This document shows positions 1 through 12,100 of a stretch of 64,000 nt of DNA, piece by piece. Both the position numbers and the translations under genes were made by a program. Below the pieces are notes generated by a model. It was not told the DNA's origin. It ran no database searches and saw nothing but the letters and a program-made list of their open reading frames with translations. Every line of letters begins with the position of its first letter. Within the stretch, counting starts at the first letter, position 1. The stretch covers positions 58,608,312 through 58,672,311 of the forward strand of contig NC_087066.1 of NCBI RefSeq assembly GCF_963678635.1, read 5' to 3'. This DNA is from Symsagittifera roscoffensis (Eukaryota > Xenacoelomorpha > Acoela > Convolutidae).

Positions 1-423
1 ACTAATTGAACGACCACAAGCAGTGAAGTTATAACCAGCTGGGATTCAGGACTTATCCAACGCAGTCCCGCAGGGAATGTTTCTGGGCTTTGGAAAATTC
101 GATATATTCGGTTTGTTTTTGTCAACAGCGGTGCATAGAGCATACAGAAAGATGTGCCGACCAAAATACGCTGTGCTCCACAAGCAAAACTACTGGGTCG
201 GGCAACAAGTAGGAATGTATTAAGATAGCAGCATATGCACCCAGTGAGAATCATGAAGCATAACTCGCGTCCACTGGCTTTGACGATAGGCGTCTGGTTG
301 TGTCGGATGAGAGTGACTGTTACGAAGGTTGTACAGACTATTCCGACAATGGAGAGCGTAACAGGAAACAACACCCAGTAGCTGTTCCATTGAATAACAG
401 TCTCTTCTAGTTTAAAGCATTCC
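1..423 (-). CDS. mGluR-like receptor, exon 6 (TM1 to TM4 region; continues beyond window)
   Basis: This exon encodes the first part of the seven-transmembrane domain of a class C G-protein-coupled receptor in the plasma membrane. Seen: a 3' splice site (TTCATAG before base 423), then a reading frame that completes the codon left open by exon 5. The ninth cysteine of the cysteine-rich domain comes first (KEC), followed by a hydrophobic TM1 (WVLFPVTLSIVGIVC). Family hallmarks follow: TPIVKASGREL in the first intracellular loop and KTNRIYRIF at the end of TM3, then the start of TM4. The frame is open to base 1 with two bases left over, so the exon or gene continues outside the window. Family assignment is firm; the subtype is not. 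Confidence 0.93.
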
Positions 424-1431
424 CTATGAACAGACCATTTTTAAATAGAAAAACATAGCCAACAGACAGTTGGAAAAATGTTAGTGAACGCAAGGAAACA
501 AAAAAAAACAACTTTTTTTGGAAATTAAAAAAAATATTTTAAAATACTTATTTTTTTGAAATTAAAAAAAAATAAAAATTTTTATGTAATATGAGAAATC
601 TGAAAATTATAATCCATTTTCGAAACGTTTTAATTACGCTGGAAAATCTGAACAAAAAACCATCGTTCACAATGGCCTAAACACATTTGCTGCTCGATTT
701 GCAAACAACAAAAACTGTTTAAATGAGCTCAAAAATTCAACCTAAACCGAAAATAAGGGGAAAAATTATGCCTGAAAAAGACTAAATAACTCGGCCGCTT
801 AAAGACCTTAAGAATGCTAGAAATTCAAGCATATCTTAAATTATTTACCAGGCAGCAGTTATTGCGCTCTAATTGAGAAGAAACGCATGCGATTAAATCG
901 CCGAAGACAAAAATAAGAACTGATCTTACAGAGTTTCGACCAAAGAAGAAAACAGACTGATCTTATTACATAATTGTTGCTTGTATAAAAAAAGTCAGTT
1001 ATTTCTGCTTTGATTTATGGATCAAAACACAGGTGACAGCTACTGATTCAAGTTTTAAACGCTTTTCGCTGATTTGAAAACGAGCACATCATCAAAGCTT
1101 TTATAAACATCGGTTCAGCGTAAAATATCAAATGAAGATGCTTCTCACAAGATAAGAACAGGATATGAATATGGAAAAAAAACTTCAAAGCACTTGGAAC
1201 AACTTCACACACCAACCCCTTAAATAACTTCGCTGAATAGAAGAGATATCTGGATTCGACTCAGCGGCAATTTTTACAGACTGAGGTGAACGAGAGCTTC
1301 GCCGGCAACTAATAAGTATTATACAGAGGCGAAGCTGTGCTTCGCAAACACAAGCAACAAAGCGACGAAAAAGCAGCACTATAAAGTGAAATAAAGAAGT
1401 AGAAATAAGCCTCGAATAATTAAAACTTTTC

Positions 1432-1501
1432 ATGTGTCGGATCCGAACCTGCGACCTTGAGTTTTGGAGCCCTAAGTCCTTCCCTCTCAACCACGGACGC
1501 T
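1432..1501 (-). repeat. tRNA-like (SINE head) sequence
   Basis: The minus strand carries an A-box-like TGGTTGAGAGGG (1482-1493) and a B-box-like GGTTCGGATCC (1439-1449) at tRNA-like spacing. The flanks do not pair as an acceptor stem and the T stem has mismatches, so this is not a functional tRNA. A decayed tRNA-derived SINE is the likeliest reading. Confidence 0.35.
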
Positions 1502-2927
1502 TAACATTCGACACAAACACTAGCCACAGTCAAAGTAGAAAACAGATGCTTTGAACCTTTCAATGCTACCGATCGTGTGATTACAGCAGAAAAGCCACCA
1601 AGCGAGCCTAGTGTAATGAAAAACTTCACCAGTGACAACTAAGCCGACAAAAATTGGGTAAACGCCCTTTGAGGCGAAAACGAAATTGTGCTCACAAAAC
1701 TTTAGAATTACTCAAACGGACGTTGGATAACTTTTCTATGAGATACAATGAATCTAATCTATTTACCTGAAAAACTTTGTGATTGCATAAGAAATATTTG
1801 CTGAAACTTGATTAAAGGACCCTTAAACTCAACTGAGGGGGGAAACCCTGCGGTCAGCCGCTAAATTCATATTATTACCATTAGACCACTAAGTCGATAT
1901 AACATAAGTAAAAACCAATTAAAGCTGTTGACGAAATAATACAATGGCTAGGAGATTTACAAACTCGGGAACCACTCCAAAACTCTTTCAATTAACATAG
2001 ACAAAAATACGAGGCTTGACAGAAAGACCAACAAAATCAAGATGAAAAATAAAAACGTCAAACACATTTTCAGCAGGACTATTCAGAATTATTTAGGAAT
2101 TAGTAGACAAGACGAAATTTTCTCATGCGACAATTCCATGCTAAAAAAATCACAAACACAAATATCTATAGTACCTAATTAATTTGTGTAATCAGCAGAA
2201 TCGATTGGAAAAGTGCCATTGAACACGAACACTGAAAAAAATGATATCGTTCTTGTACAATTTGTTTTAGTTTCTATTGAGTTATATCCTCATTGCAGCT
2301 CATTGAATTTCGAGAAACTTTCATTATTGACACATTTCTCAGGGAACCAAACCGAGGAGACAAAACTGGGTCAAAGCGAGGCGGAGCTTCAAACCACTTG
2401 TGATACAATCGTACAAAATTAGGAATAGCCTAAAAAATTAGATATATCGAAACAAATGAAGTCCAAAAAAACTATGCCAAGACAAAAGATTGTAAAACCA
2501 GCATCGGAAAAAAGTTTATCAATTGGAAAAGAAAGTCGAAAGTACCTGAGCACAAAACCTTTTCAGCCGAAAAAATCATGCAATTAATTTTAAAAAAGTT
2601 CGAGTCACCTCCCACTCAAAACAAAAACACACGCACACAAACAATATTTTTGTTCATCAAATGACGCAATATAAGGCCACCAAGCCGATAAAATATAGGC
2701 CTAAATCATAAATACAGAATAAAGTTTTTTAATTTAGAAAAAAAAAAAGTCAGGGTTCGTTCAATTAAGAACAGCAGAAATAAATCAAAACACTAAAAGC
2801 AACTACAATGTAAAATGCGTACAGCAAAAAAAAACAATTGTACGATGTGGCAATTAAGTCGACAAAACATAAAGCCGACAAACAATAAGCCCACAATTTC
2901 TTTTTGAAACGGAACATTGCCCGTTCG

Positions 2928-3003
2928 AAAAAAAAACAGTTCCTGTCAGATTCAAACCCAGAACCTTTGCCGTCCCAAGCGTATTTTTTCCCATAGACCA
3001 AGT
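2928..3003 (-). repeat. tRNA-like (SINE head) sequence with T-run
   Basis: The minus strand has an A-box-like TGGTCTATGGG (2990-3000) and a B-box-like GGGTTTGAATCTG (2948-2960). A run of nine T follows shortly after, as expected of a Pol III terminator. No cloverleaf can be drawn. Probably a relic of a tRNA-derived SINE. Confidence 0.35.
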
Positions 3004-3461
3004 GTGTCGGAGACGCAAAAAAATGAATTCAGTGTGAAGTAAACCTAAATTTACCATTTCTAATTTTGACCATTCTGTGAACAAAGTTATTTACGTGAAA
3101 AAATGCCTAATACTCGGTTGCAATACACTTGCTGCCACAGGTGCAAGAATTCTGCTGGGATTTCGGAAAATCATAATCCATCTTACTATACAAAAATCAT
3201 TCACATTTTCTTGCATCATTTGCACTTTTTTATTGGATAGCGTAATAGGCCTTCTTTTTAGCAATTGAATTAAACTTAAAGAAAAAAAAGGAAGTCAATC
3301 CGTGAAAATCAAATTTGAGCGCGAACAATTTTTAGGACCTGTTACTAAATGAGAATCCGAAAACGAAAAGACTAAATAACTGGTACTTAAGTTTGTTCAT
3401 GTAAACACGAAATCAATACCCGAGCTCACGAAACATAACAGAAAGAAGGTCAATTTCTTAC

Positions 3462-3731
3462 TTGAAATCTTCAGTGGGCCACCATCCGCGCGTACAATTC
3501 TCACAATGTCCAGTTTTGTTCAGACGCTGATTCGGAGCACACTTAGTACAGACCCAGCAGCAAACAGAATGCTCAATCTTTTGATGGCCAGCTTCGCATG
3601 GTTCACTACATTGTGACTTTGGTATGACATCCTCGAATGATGGAAACTTGAATCCCTTTGCTGGATCCAAACTATTTCCATAGAATTTCAACTCCCTCGT
3701 TTCCTCGTCCCAAACAGCCAGAGATTGATAC
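3462..3731 (-). CDS. mGluR-like receptor, exon 5 (nine-cysteine domain)
   Basis: Encodes the cysteine-rich linker (NCD3G) that couples the ligand-binding clamshell to the membrane domain in metabotropic glutamate receptors. Seen: acceptor TTAG before base 3731, the first base completing an Arg codon from exon 4, then 89 codons including QCSEPC, HSVCCWVCTKC and HCENC. With KEC from exon 6 this gives nine cysteines in the family's spacing. The donor after base 3462 is AA|GTAAGA (phase 2). I place the exon from its splice sites, not from an internal Met. Joining to both neighbours keeps frame and family alignment. Confidence 0.92.
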
Positions 3732-3990
3732 CTAACACAAATTGAAAACTAGTTGAGCAGAGTTTCCTTATTCAGCTATTTCACAAAAATAGTTTTAATA
3801 GTGTATATTAGGAAAGGGTTAGCATTGTTATTTTCAAACAAAAAACGAATGGCTTGAAAAAATATCATCCAATGACTATTTTTTGAGAGAGATGAATGAC
3901 TCTGAAACATGATGATAAAATGGAAAAGTGGATTCAAAACTGAAAGAAAGTTGTCTTTTCGCGCAAAAGTACAACGCAAAATATTCCTAC

Positions 3991-4090
3991 CTGAGTTTTC
4001 CATCTGTTTCCTGAAGATTATAGATCTTGTACACTGCTTTCCCATCACCATTTTCATCGAAGCGAAACTTACTTTGCGGGGATGACTTAT
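3991..4090 (-). CDS. mGluR-like receptor, exon 4 (end of ligand-binding domain)
   Basis: A 100-bp exon bounded by acceptor TTTTAG and donor CAG|GTAGGA. It supplies the conserved block FRFDENGDGKAVYKIYNLQ, which in metabotropic glutamate receptors closes the Venus-flytrap domain (usual form F.ENGD....Y.I.N.Q). Phase 1 in and phase 2 out match exons 3 and 5. The intron between exon 3 and this exon is about 50.5 kb, yet the joined protein (FYGID then DKSSPQSKF) reads straight through with no missing segment. Confidence 0.9.
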
Positions 4091-4694
4091 CTAAAATAAT
4101 GAAAAGAGCTCAGACAATATACAATTTCGAAATTCATTAAAACGAGCATGAACACTGTTTAAAAAAAAATAACCAAAAGGTTCAAAGTATCATAGTAACC
4201 GAGGTTAGTCAGGAGTCCCTTCATCACATAGGTACTAGTTTACTTGATTGGTCCCTCAAAAATGCTGCGGGATGCAGGCTTACGAAACGTCTTTCCTTGA
4301 CCGAAGCAGTGACATAGTAAAGCAGGAGACCCTGGAAGCTCTCTATATTGAAAAACTCAAACCTTCTCTGAATACCAAGAAAGAGTAGCGCAGGCGCCCC
4401 CTCGCCATCAAGCTATGATGCATCATGTTCTGTATGTGTGGATACTTTCCGTCTCAGAAAAGATTTATTGTGTTTTTTCTTTTCTTCATTTGACTGGATC
4501 TGGTGCTCTTTTCAAGCTCAATATTTTTGTGTTTTAAGATGCTGACGATGAGCGATAGCTCGAAAGTACTCCTAATTCAACATTGATCAACGTTGTTTTT
4601 CTAAAAAAAAGCTGTGGTCCCTAATCAAAACCGAGGTACAGTGTGTGGCTAATTCTAATAGTAAACGTTCTTCTTTCTCTACTTTGCTGTTGAT

Positions 4695-4768
4695 ATAGGC
4701 CTAGTCAGTCTAGCGGGTACGAATCCGGTTACCACCCCAAGGTGTTAGGTTCAAATCCCGTTTTGTCT
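4695..4768 (+). repeat. tRNA-like relic abutting the 3' LTR
   Basis: Plus-strand sequence with an A-box-like TAGTCTAGCGGG stretch (about 4704-4716) and an exact B-box GGTTCAAATCC (4748-4758). The LTR retrotransposon begins ten bases after the B-box, so it inserted at or near the 3' end of this tRNA-like unit. Stems do not pair well, so it is a relic or SINE head and not a working tRNA. Confidence 0.35.
4764..4768. repeat. Candidate target-site duplication, left copy
   Basis: The five bases before the left LTR are TGTCT; the five after the right LTR (27661-27665) are TCTCT. They agree at four of five positions. Ty3/Gypsy integrases usually make 4-6 bp duplications, so this is the best candidate, but imperfect. 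Confidence 0.35.
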
Positions 4769-5686
4769 TGTAACATTCGTCTACTGCAGTCACACATGAG
4801 GCTTAAGAAAAATAGGCCCTATAACCACTGGCTCAAGGGTCAGGGACACTATCTCTTGTGTTTTTCTACCTCAAGAACGGTCGGAGCCAGTTCGGTTCGT
4901 TTGTGACATGAGACTACGACCCGTTACAGCTTAAAGGCTACTACTAAAATATCCCCCCACTCTAGAATTAGAAACGTCCCCATACTTAGGTCTCTAGATA
5001 CCCAAAATACATGAACGCCGTTAAAAACCGGGTTGGAACAATCCGTTAAGTTGCTTTTTTTATTAGACAGTGGAACTTTGATCCATTTCAGATGGATCAA
5101 CCTAAAACTCGCCTTACCTCAACATAACAATCATAAAACACACTCTAGAATTTAAATTTGTACTCACATAGTAGCACGCTCAAGAAGTGAGATATAATCC
5201 AGTCAGTAGTTAACTCAAGAATTAAATAATGTAACTAAATGAGTCTAATGTTTTATAGTTTTAACAATGAGAACGAGTTTATACTCTAGACAATAGTTTT
5301 CTTGTGAACCATTAGGACACTCAAGCTGTCCACCTTTCCACCGAAGGTTCACTCTAGTCCAGTTCCGAATAATACTCCAGTCGCTATAATCCAATTCGAG
5401 GGAATGCTCTCGTCTCTGTCACAGATGGGACAGCTCTACTCTCGATTATTATAGTGATGGAAATTGCGAATAGCAATTTCCTACTGCTTTTTCTTACAAC
5501 TTTCCCGCGTGTGCGACTCAATTGTTCTGAAATTGTTCTGACTTCTTTTTCTGATTTTCAGTTCTCGCGAGAAAATCGTGCATGACAGGTTGCATTCGAA
5601 ATTTTGAAAAATTAAATTTCACTCCAAAATCAAGTGTTTTTTTGCTCCTCTCAAGGTCAAACTTCCAAATATGACCGACTGGCACA
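4769..5686 (-). repeat. 3' LTR (918 bp)
   Basis: Matches 26743-27660 along its full length with about seven substitutions and no length change. Begins TGTAAC and ends GGCACA on the plus strand, so it has TG..CA ends in either direction. It is the 3' LTR because all element ORFs read on the minus strand. It should supply the polyadenylation signal (AATAAA at 5059-5064). Confidence 0.96.
5059..5064 (-). terminator. Candidate polyadenylation signal in 3' LTR
   Basis: The sense strand reads AATAAA here, roughly 330 bases downstream of the LTR's TATA-like sequence; the same hexamer lies at 27033-27038 in the 5' LTR. This would put the R/U5 border a little further downstream. Because the element lies in the host gene's sense direction, this signal could also end receptor transcripts early. 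Motif seen; use inferred. Confidence 0.45.
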
Positions 5687-5696
5687 TACTCCCCGG
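5687..5696 (-). other. Candidate polypurine tract
   Basis: The sense strand reads CCGGGGAGTA immediately before the 3' LTR. A purine-rich tract at this position primes plus-strand DNA synthesis in LTR retroelements. It is short and is assigned mainly from position. Confidence 0.5.
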
Positions 5697-6116
5697 ACTC
5701 GAGATCGATGTCCTCATCGCGCGCTGTCTTCTGCCAGTGAGTCCCAGAAAAACCGAGTGTTGCTCAAGATACACTGCCAGTGGTCATTTACAGAAGTTTG
5801 CAGCAGATTTAAGCTTATCTACACCCCAAAATTCACAGCCATTTAAAATTTTCACACTATTGCTAAACAGCAACCAAAATCTGCATACACCTGCACCCTT
5901 GAATTTTCGCTTTTCAAGCCAATCATTTTAAAATCTCTTTTGTCCTATTCAATCAGGAAATTGTCATGCAGCATTTCGATTTATATAATAAATCTAGTAT
6001 ATTAGTAACAATATTTGCTTTGTTAAAATTTCTTTTTCGTGAATCCAAGTTTCACTCGGATCCACGCTCAAGCCCCCCTTCCCTCTCAAGACTCAAGATC
6101 CATCCGATTTGCCCAT
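5697..6116 (-). other. Element 3' untranslated region
   Basis: About 420 bases between the stop of the giant ORF and the polypurine tract. No ORF continuing the element's coding sequence, and no envelope-like reading frame, is visible here. Confidence 0.6.
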
Positions 6117-9100
6117 TCATCTCGTACTCTTCGCCTTGGAGGTACTGCATCCTGAAGTGCTAGATGCGGCAAACTGTCTCAACAGTTCCTCTTCATCATC
6201 GGAACTAATTACAATCTCCTCCCAAGCCTTCAGCTGTTCATAGGATCGCATCCATTCTCTCTGCTCCTGCAACCTCTTTGCTTGGTTGGGTAGTGCCTTC
6301 ACCCTAGCTTCTCGGTTCAAGCAAAAGGAGTTGTGCAGGCTCAAGCTCACGTTCTTCGCCAGGTCTTCCTCTAGTATCGACTCCCTCGCTTTGGTATTGT
6401 CTCTAGACATCTTACCCACTCTTTTCCATCCTGTCGTGATCGCATTACGATGGGTTAGCAGGGGTCTCTTGAAAGCTTCCGGCCCAATCTCGGCCTGGAA
6501 CTGTCGATACTCTTTTTGATGTTTTCTCATGTGATCTTTCGTTGTCATGTACAACCAAGACGTCAGTGTCGCCCGAAACCATGGAAAAAACCTCAAGCGA
6601 CTCCATACGTGCCTGACTTCCGTCGGTATGGCGAATACTTTGCACGCAGTCTCAAACAACTCGAGTCTCCTACTGTAGTCTATCGCGTGTATTGACTCTG
6701 CCGTTGGCGTCCCCGCTTCCCGATACTTCGTTATATTCTCTTCTATCCATCTCAGAGCCAAGATCGTACTCACTACCAAGATCGTCACCTTCTGTCGGTG
6801 ATCCGGTAGTCCGATCGACCGAATTTCTTCCACATCCCACACCAGGCAAAGGTTCTTGTGATCTGGATACCACACCGTTTGTGCCAAACAGTGGCATGGG
6901 CGTTCCCCATGAGAGATCTCAATGCTCCTGAGATTACGCTCCCCTGAGGCTTCCAAGAGAGGCTCAAGCTCCATCATTTTCTCGTGCATCGTGTCGTTAT
7001 CTTCCAGGTTCGGAGTACTTCCCACAGGTTTTCCGATCACGTTTTGTCTCTCGTGATCGCTTGTGTTTTCTCTTTCCAACTTCAGAAGATCTTCTCCCCA
7101 GATTTCGCTTAAGTCATCTCTCAATTCTTTTGGTACTGTCCCTTTGATTTTTCTCAACAACTTGTGCGAGTGATGCGACATCCGAGCCAACCTCACGCAC
7201 TTGGGCACTGAGAAGGCCTTGTTCACCAGTATTCTCTGGCTGGACACTTCCACCATCGCCATGTGTAGCGGGTAGTGACTTCCGCACAAGTTGGCCATCA
7301 TTGACCCTATCAGCGATTTCGCGTTCAATGGCAAGCCATAAGCTTCGCTCATGGGAAATCCCATTTCCGCCTCAAGACCAACCTTCCAGCTCCGGATGTG
7401 TTTTTGAGTCACCTGCAACACCCCGGGCCATGATTCTACGCTCAACGCCGTCACTAAATGATGTTCAGATTCCAGTCTCTCCAGTGCCTGCAGACCACAC
7501 ATTCTCGAGAAGAATCCGAGAGCTGTCGCTATATTCACCGTGGTTCTCGCGTAACATTCCGCTATTATTTGCACTTCACTTTTCTCCCTTTCTGTGATGT
7601 CTTCGAACCAAGTGACCAGGTCTTCTTTTTGAAACGACAGTATTCTGACGCATGACCGTCCATCGCAGATGTGCTCTCCGTTCCCACACGTCGAATTCAG
7701 ACAGCTACCCGGCTCCAATTTCTTTGCTGACCCGGGGTCGCTCGTCCTTTCGCTTGGCTCTTGCATCTGGGGCGTGATTAGCTTATGTAGCACACTCAAC
7801 TTCGCCAGATCTTCATCTTCCGTTGGTGCTAACCTCACTCGCTCGGTGGTTTCCTCGATTAGACTCGCATGGGGATGTGGACACCAGGAGGGTCTTAGTA
7901 GCTTCCATATCACTCCCAAGTTCGTGGTTAACAAGCCATTTCCACCGCCCATGTTCACTTCAACTCTCTTGTTTGAGCGCGGTATGCTTATCACCTCTGG
8001 TGTTTTCTCAAGAATCAGGCCCAGGCTCGGCCCCTCTTTTTCCACCGCGTCTACTTCCATTATTCTTTCTGTCCAAAACTTCAGTAGCTCCGCTACCTCA
8101 TGGTTTCTGTGGGCTCCTCCAGCTTCCGGGTCTAAGAAGGGATTGTAGGCTATTCCCATCACTCCAGACACATATTGGTATTCCCCCTTCTCACTGAGTC
8201 TCGAGTACTGTTCTGACGAGGCCAGGTTACGGTGAACATCATGTTCTTCCTCGAACTTCTTATTAGAGAACCTCCGTACCTCGTCCAGCTTTCGATGGTT
8301 CTCTAAGGATAGTCTGGAACCATCTTCTTTCTCTATTCCTGTACTCTGATATACGTTCAAGATGATCGTTGAGACTCTTTTCTCCATGGTTTTACTTCCA
8401 CTTGCTCTCTGGTGGCATGCCAGGATGGTGCTATCAGACATCATTGACATTATCCATCTCAAGAAACATGTGGCATCTTTTCTTCTAGCCAGGCTCAAGC
8501 CTGAATTGTCCCTGGCCACGTGTTGCATCAGTGCCTGATACACCTCTAGCTTCTTGCTTCCCAACTTCAGCCTGTCATACGAGGTCAATGTCTCCAACTC
8601 TATTCCCACCAGACTCCAGGTGAACATTAATTGTCCCGCAGTTCTAACGAAGGGATTCGCCATTAGTGGCGGTGCTGATGAGGATGTCCTCATCGCCTCT
8701 TCAAAATGATCCTTCAACAAACTCTGCCAGGACCTCTTCAGATGACTTGCCATCTCTATCTTATTAACCTCGGCTTTTTGCTGGGTGGCCCAATTGCGTC
8801 GCTTGCGAGCTAATCCACTGTCCAACTTCTTCAAGCAGTCCTCCATTTCCTTCAATGTTTCGAGGGCCACCCACCACGTCCGGGAAGTGTTCCTCGTCTT
8901 GTTCCTCTCCAATGGATCACTCGTCACTTGTTTGCCCATGTCCTGATGTGCCTTCGAGATCCATTCTTTGCCGATCTCCACTTCCCCTACCTGTCCGTTC
9001 GTTGAACCTCTCTTCACGTTTATCTTCTGAGGCTTGAAGTCTTCTTCTGACGTCGAACTGGCGGAAACCTCTATTTCCTTTTCTACTTCAAGTGGTTTCC

Positions 9101-12100
9101 TGAGCTCCGAGCTGTTCTTGTATGCCGCCGTCTTGCATCGAGCCAAAACGATGGGCGCCGTCTCTCTCAAGTTTCCTTCCGAAACAGCATCCACTGAAGG
9201 ACTACCCCATCCTTCCACTTCTCTCTTCCTCTTGCGAGTCTTCACATCTCTGCTCGAGGGTGTTGTGGCTATCATCATTGATTCGACCTCTCCATCCACT
9301 CCTTCCAACTCTTGCCTCCCCCCTGCTCGAGCCTTAAGGATATTAGTACTTTTAATCATATTACTAGTCCCAATCTTATCCCTTTTTATATCATCAACCA
9401 TTTTATCCACAGTTTTTTGTTTCAGAGTAGAGCTGTCCTCACATTTCTCTTTTCTAGTCTTCGATCGTGCGTTCCTCAGCTCCACTAGCTTGTTCAGCAG
9501 CTCTTTTCTTGCTTTCTCATCCAGGCCCGTTCCTATCAGGAGTGGTTCCCCGAATCTCACTACTGCGTCCCACAGTTCCTTCTTGAACTTGTCCAGCGTC
9601 GTCTCGCTGCCCACTTCTCGATTGAATTCCTCCAGGAATTCCTGCCAAGCGTCATCCTCGAGAAATCCCAAGAACATGTCCCTGTTCCCTTCGAACGTGT
9701 TCTTCTCCCTTTCCTCCGAGCTCAAGAGTAACATCCCCATATTGAAGGTCTCACCTGCCAATGGCAACTCTAGGTTCTTCCGCGGGGACGGGTTCAGAGG
9801 TGGGGTGGCAGTATCTGCCCAATTCTCTTCGCTCAAGTCTTTCAACAGCTCTTGAGTGGTGAGTTCCTCCCCTGATGGCCCTGGTTCAGGCGTATTCCCC
9901 ACCTCCATGTCTTCTCCAGCTTCACTGAGAGTTTCATCCATACTCTCTTCCTCTGATTCATTTCTTCTTCTCTCGAGAATTCTTTTGAATCGATCCTCAA
10001 CGGGTCCACTCCTCTTGTCTCCAGGCGTGTCTACAGACAGTGGTGACGGTGTCGTAGGATCCAGCTTTTTATATTCCGTCAGGGCTACATGCAGTTGACC
10101 TGCTGCATCTAGTTCTGTTCCCTCCTGTGCCACTTCTACTTGTTCCAAGCCATAGGGTGCCTTGTATTTTCTCGTGGCAAATTTCATTTCGTCCACCAAT
10201 GCGACGTGCCCCTCCATCACGATCATCCTGCCATCATCCCATATGGGTAGCATATTCTCAAGTCCTTCCTTCTCAAGAGTCCTCAAGACTTTCCGCACTT
10301 CATATCCAGGGGGCTGCGAACCTCTACTCTTTTTCGCTTGCGTCGTCCACGAATTTACCTTCATCTCGCTGGTGTGGAAGTAGACTGCCGCCGTGTAGCC
10401 GATGAACAGGGGATCCCAGCCATCCGTGAAATGCCTCTGCGTTTCCTCCGTCATCATCTTCGCCATTATGGAGGGAACCACCAAGGGACTATTCATTCCC
10501 AAGGTCATCCTCCTGACTGTCGGGAACTCAGGCATGGTGGCTGGTAGGATTTCTTTCTCCATTATGGCCTCCAGCTCCCTCTTGACTAGTGCAAAGCACT
10601 CCTTCCAGGCGGGGATTCTCAAGACTTCTCGTCCGTCGGCCGTCAATGGGTTTAGGTTCCAAAACTTTGGATACATTTCAATGGGGCCCTCTCGCTTGCC
10701 TCCCATTCTACATTGCATTTGTCCCCTGAAGTTGCACACCATCATCTCGGCATCTTTCACTTTTCCGAAGAGTACCGTATTGCTCATACGCGCCCTGAGC
10801 ACCTCCTGCTGACACCAATTCAGCGCTGTACCATCCAGTACGCTGATGAGACTCAAGTGCGTCACCGAGTGACGATACGTTATCACCAGGGGATCTGGAA
10901 ACGCGTACGTCACTGCTGGACCATAGATGCAGGTCACCACCTCCTCTAGACCCCGGATTATCCCCATTGGGTCCGACCTCATTGCCAGGCACAGGTCCGT
11001 CAACAGAGGCATCCCTCTGTTCGCCTTCTCCCATTCTTCTCTCGAGGTTGGGTTCTCATCCTCACCCGTCATGTATCGATTCTGCATCATGAGGTATTGC
11101 ACCAGCAGTGTCTTCAACCCTGCGGCACACTTGTAGGAGCTGGTTTCAATGCTCGTGTGGACTCTCCCCATAGACAGAGGTTCTCCATATTCCATTAACC
11201 GATGAAACGACACCAATTCCCCATGGGTCAAGAGTACTAGTGCCAGATACCCATCAACTCGAAGTGTCTCCACTCCTCGACTAAACATGTATGCTGGGCC
11301 CATGTTGAACAAGTATCTGGGGTAAACCAAATACAGGGCCAAGAGCAGGCTGATGGACATGCCCAGTATCTCCTGTACGAAGGCTCCGAAGATAGTCGCC
11401 GTGGTGCCGAACACTCCTGCCAAGAATTCTTTCTCCCAGCAAGGACTCAAGAACTTGAGAATCTCGTAATCTCTCCTAGTCTTCAATTCGCCGTTGGCGT
11501 GCTCTCTCCAAAATCCTCCAATCGTCACTTCATTGGCGGCCGAGACAAATCTAGCCACCGTCATGTCTCTCGTTTCAGCTAGCTCCAGTTGCTTCTCTAG
11601 AAAACTCCAGATTTGTTTCACGAGGATTGGTGCTTCCTCCCTCGTTTTATTCGTGACGTTCTCCAGCCTTGGTGTCAGGAATGGCCACCAGCCGTTCTCT
11701 TGAGTCAAGCGATATTTCATCGATTCTAACTGTTTCTCCGTCTCGACCACATTTCTTCTCTCGTTGCTGGGACCTCTAGACCTGCTGGTGGAATTTGCGA
11801 CTTTCACATCCATACTCCGGAACCACAGGCTGGCCGTCAACTGGTTTATCGCCGGGTGGTCGTCCCCGATGACTGGGCTGAACTTGAGTTGTCTAGCAAA
11901 GTTCGATATCTCTAGCAAGAGTACCTCATCCAATACAATCAGGACGTCGGCCAGTCCGTAAAAGCCCCTCAGTGCATGAGATATGTCAGCCCATGCCGCC
12001 GGCAATTCTGATTTGTAAAACCTCAAGTTCGATGGCTCCAGCTCTCGATTGGGGGCTGCCATCAGAATCCGCCATTCACTCCCTTCTGCTATCAGGATCA

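Larger units (their letters stand above)
424..3461 (-). other. mGluR-like gene, intron 5 (no gene inside)
   Basis: A 3.0-kb AT-rich intron with donor GTAAGA after base 3462 and acceptor CATAG before base 423. It contains two tRNA-like repeat heads (listed separately) and A/T-rich low-complexity runs. No coding exon is needed here, because exon 5 (phase 2, AA) joins exon 6 (G) directly to continue the conserved Cys-rich to TM1 sequence. Confidence 0.8.

Noticed and set aside
3776-4057. Minus-strand 93-aa frame overlapping exon 4
   Set aside because: It is in a different frame from the conserved receptor sequence and runs into the intron.
9034-9855. Plus-strand 273-aa open frame (and others of 100-250 aa) antisense to the element ORFs
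   Set aside because: Shadows of the giant minus-strand ORFs: serine/leucine-rich with no motif, arising from purine-rich sense codons.
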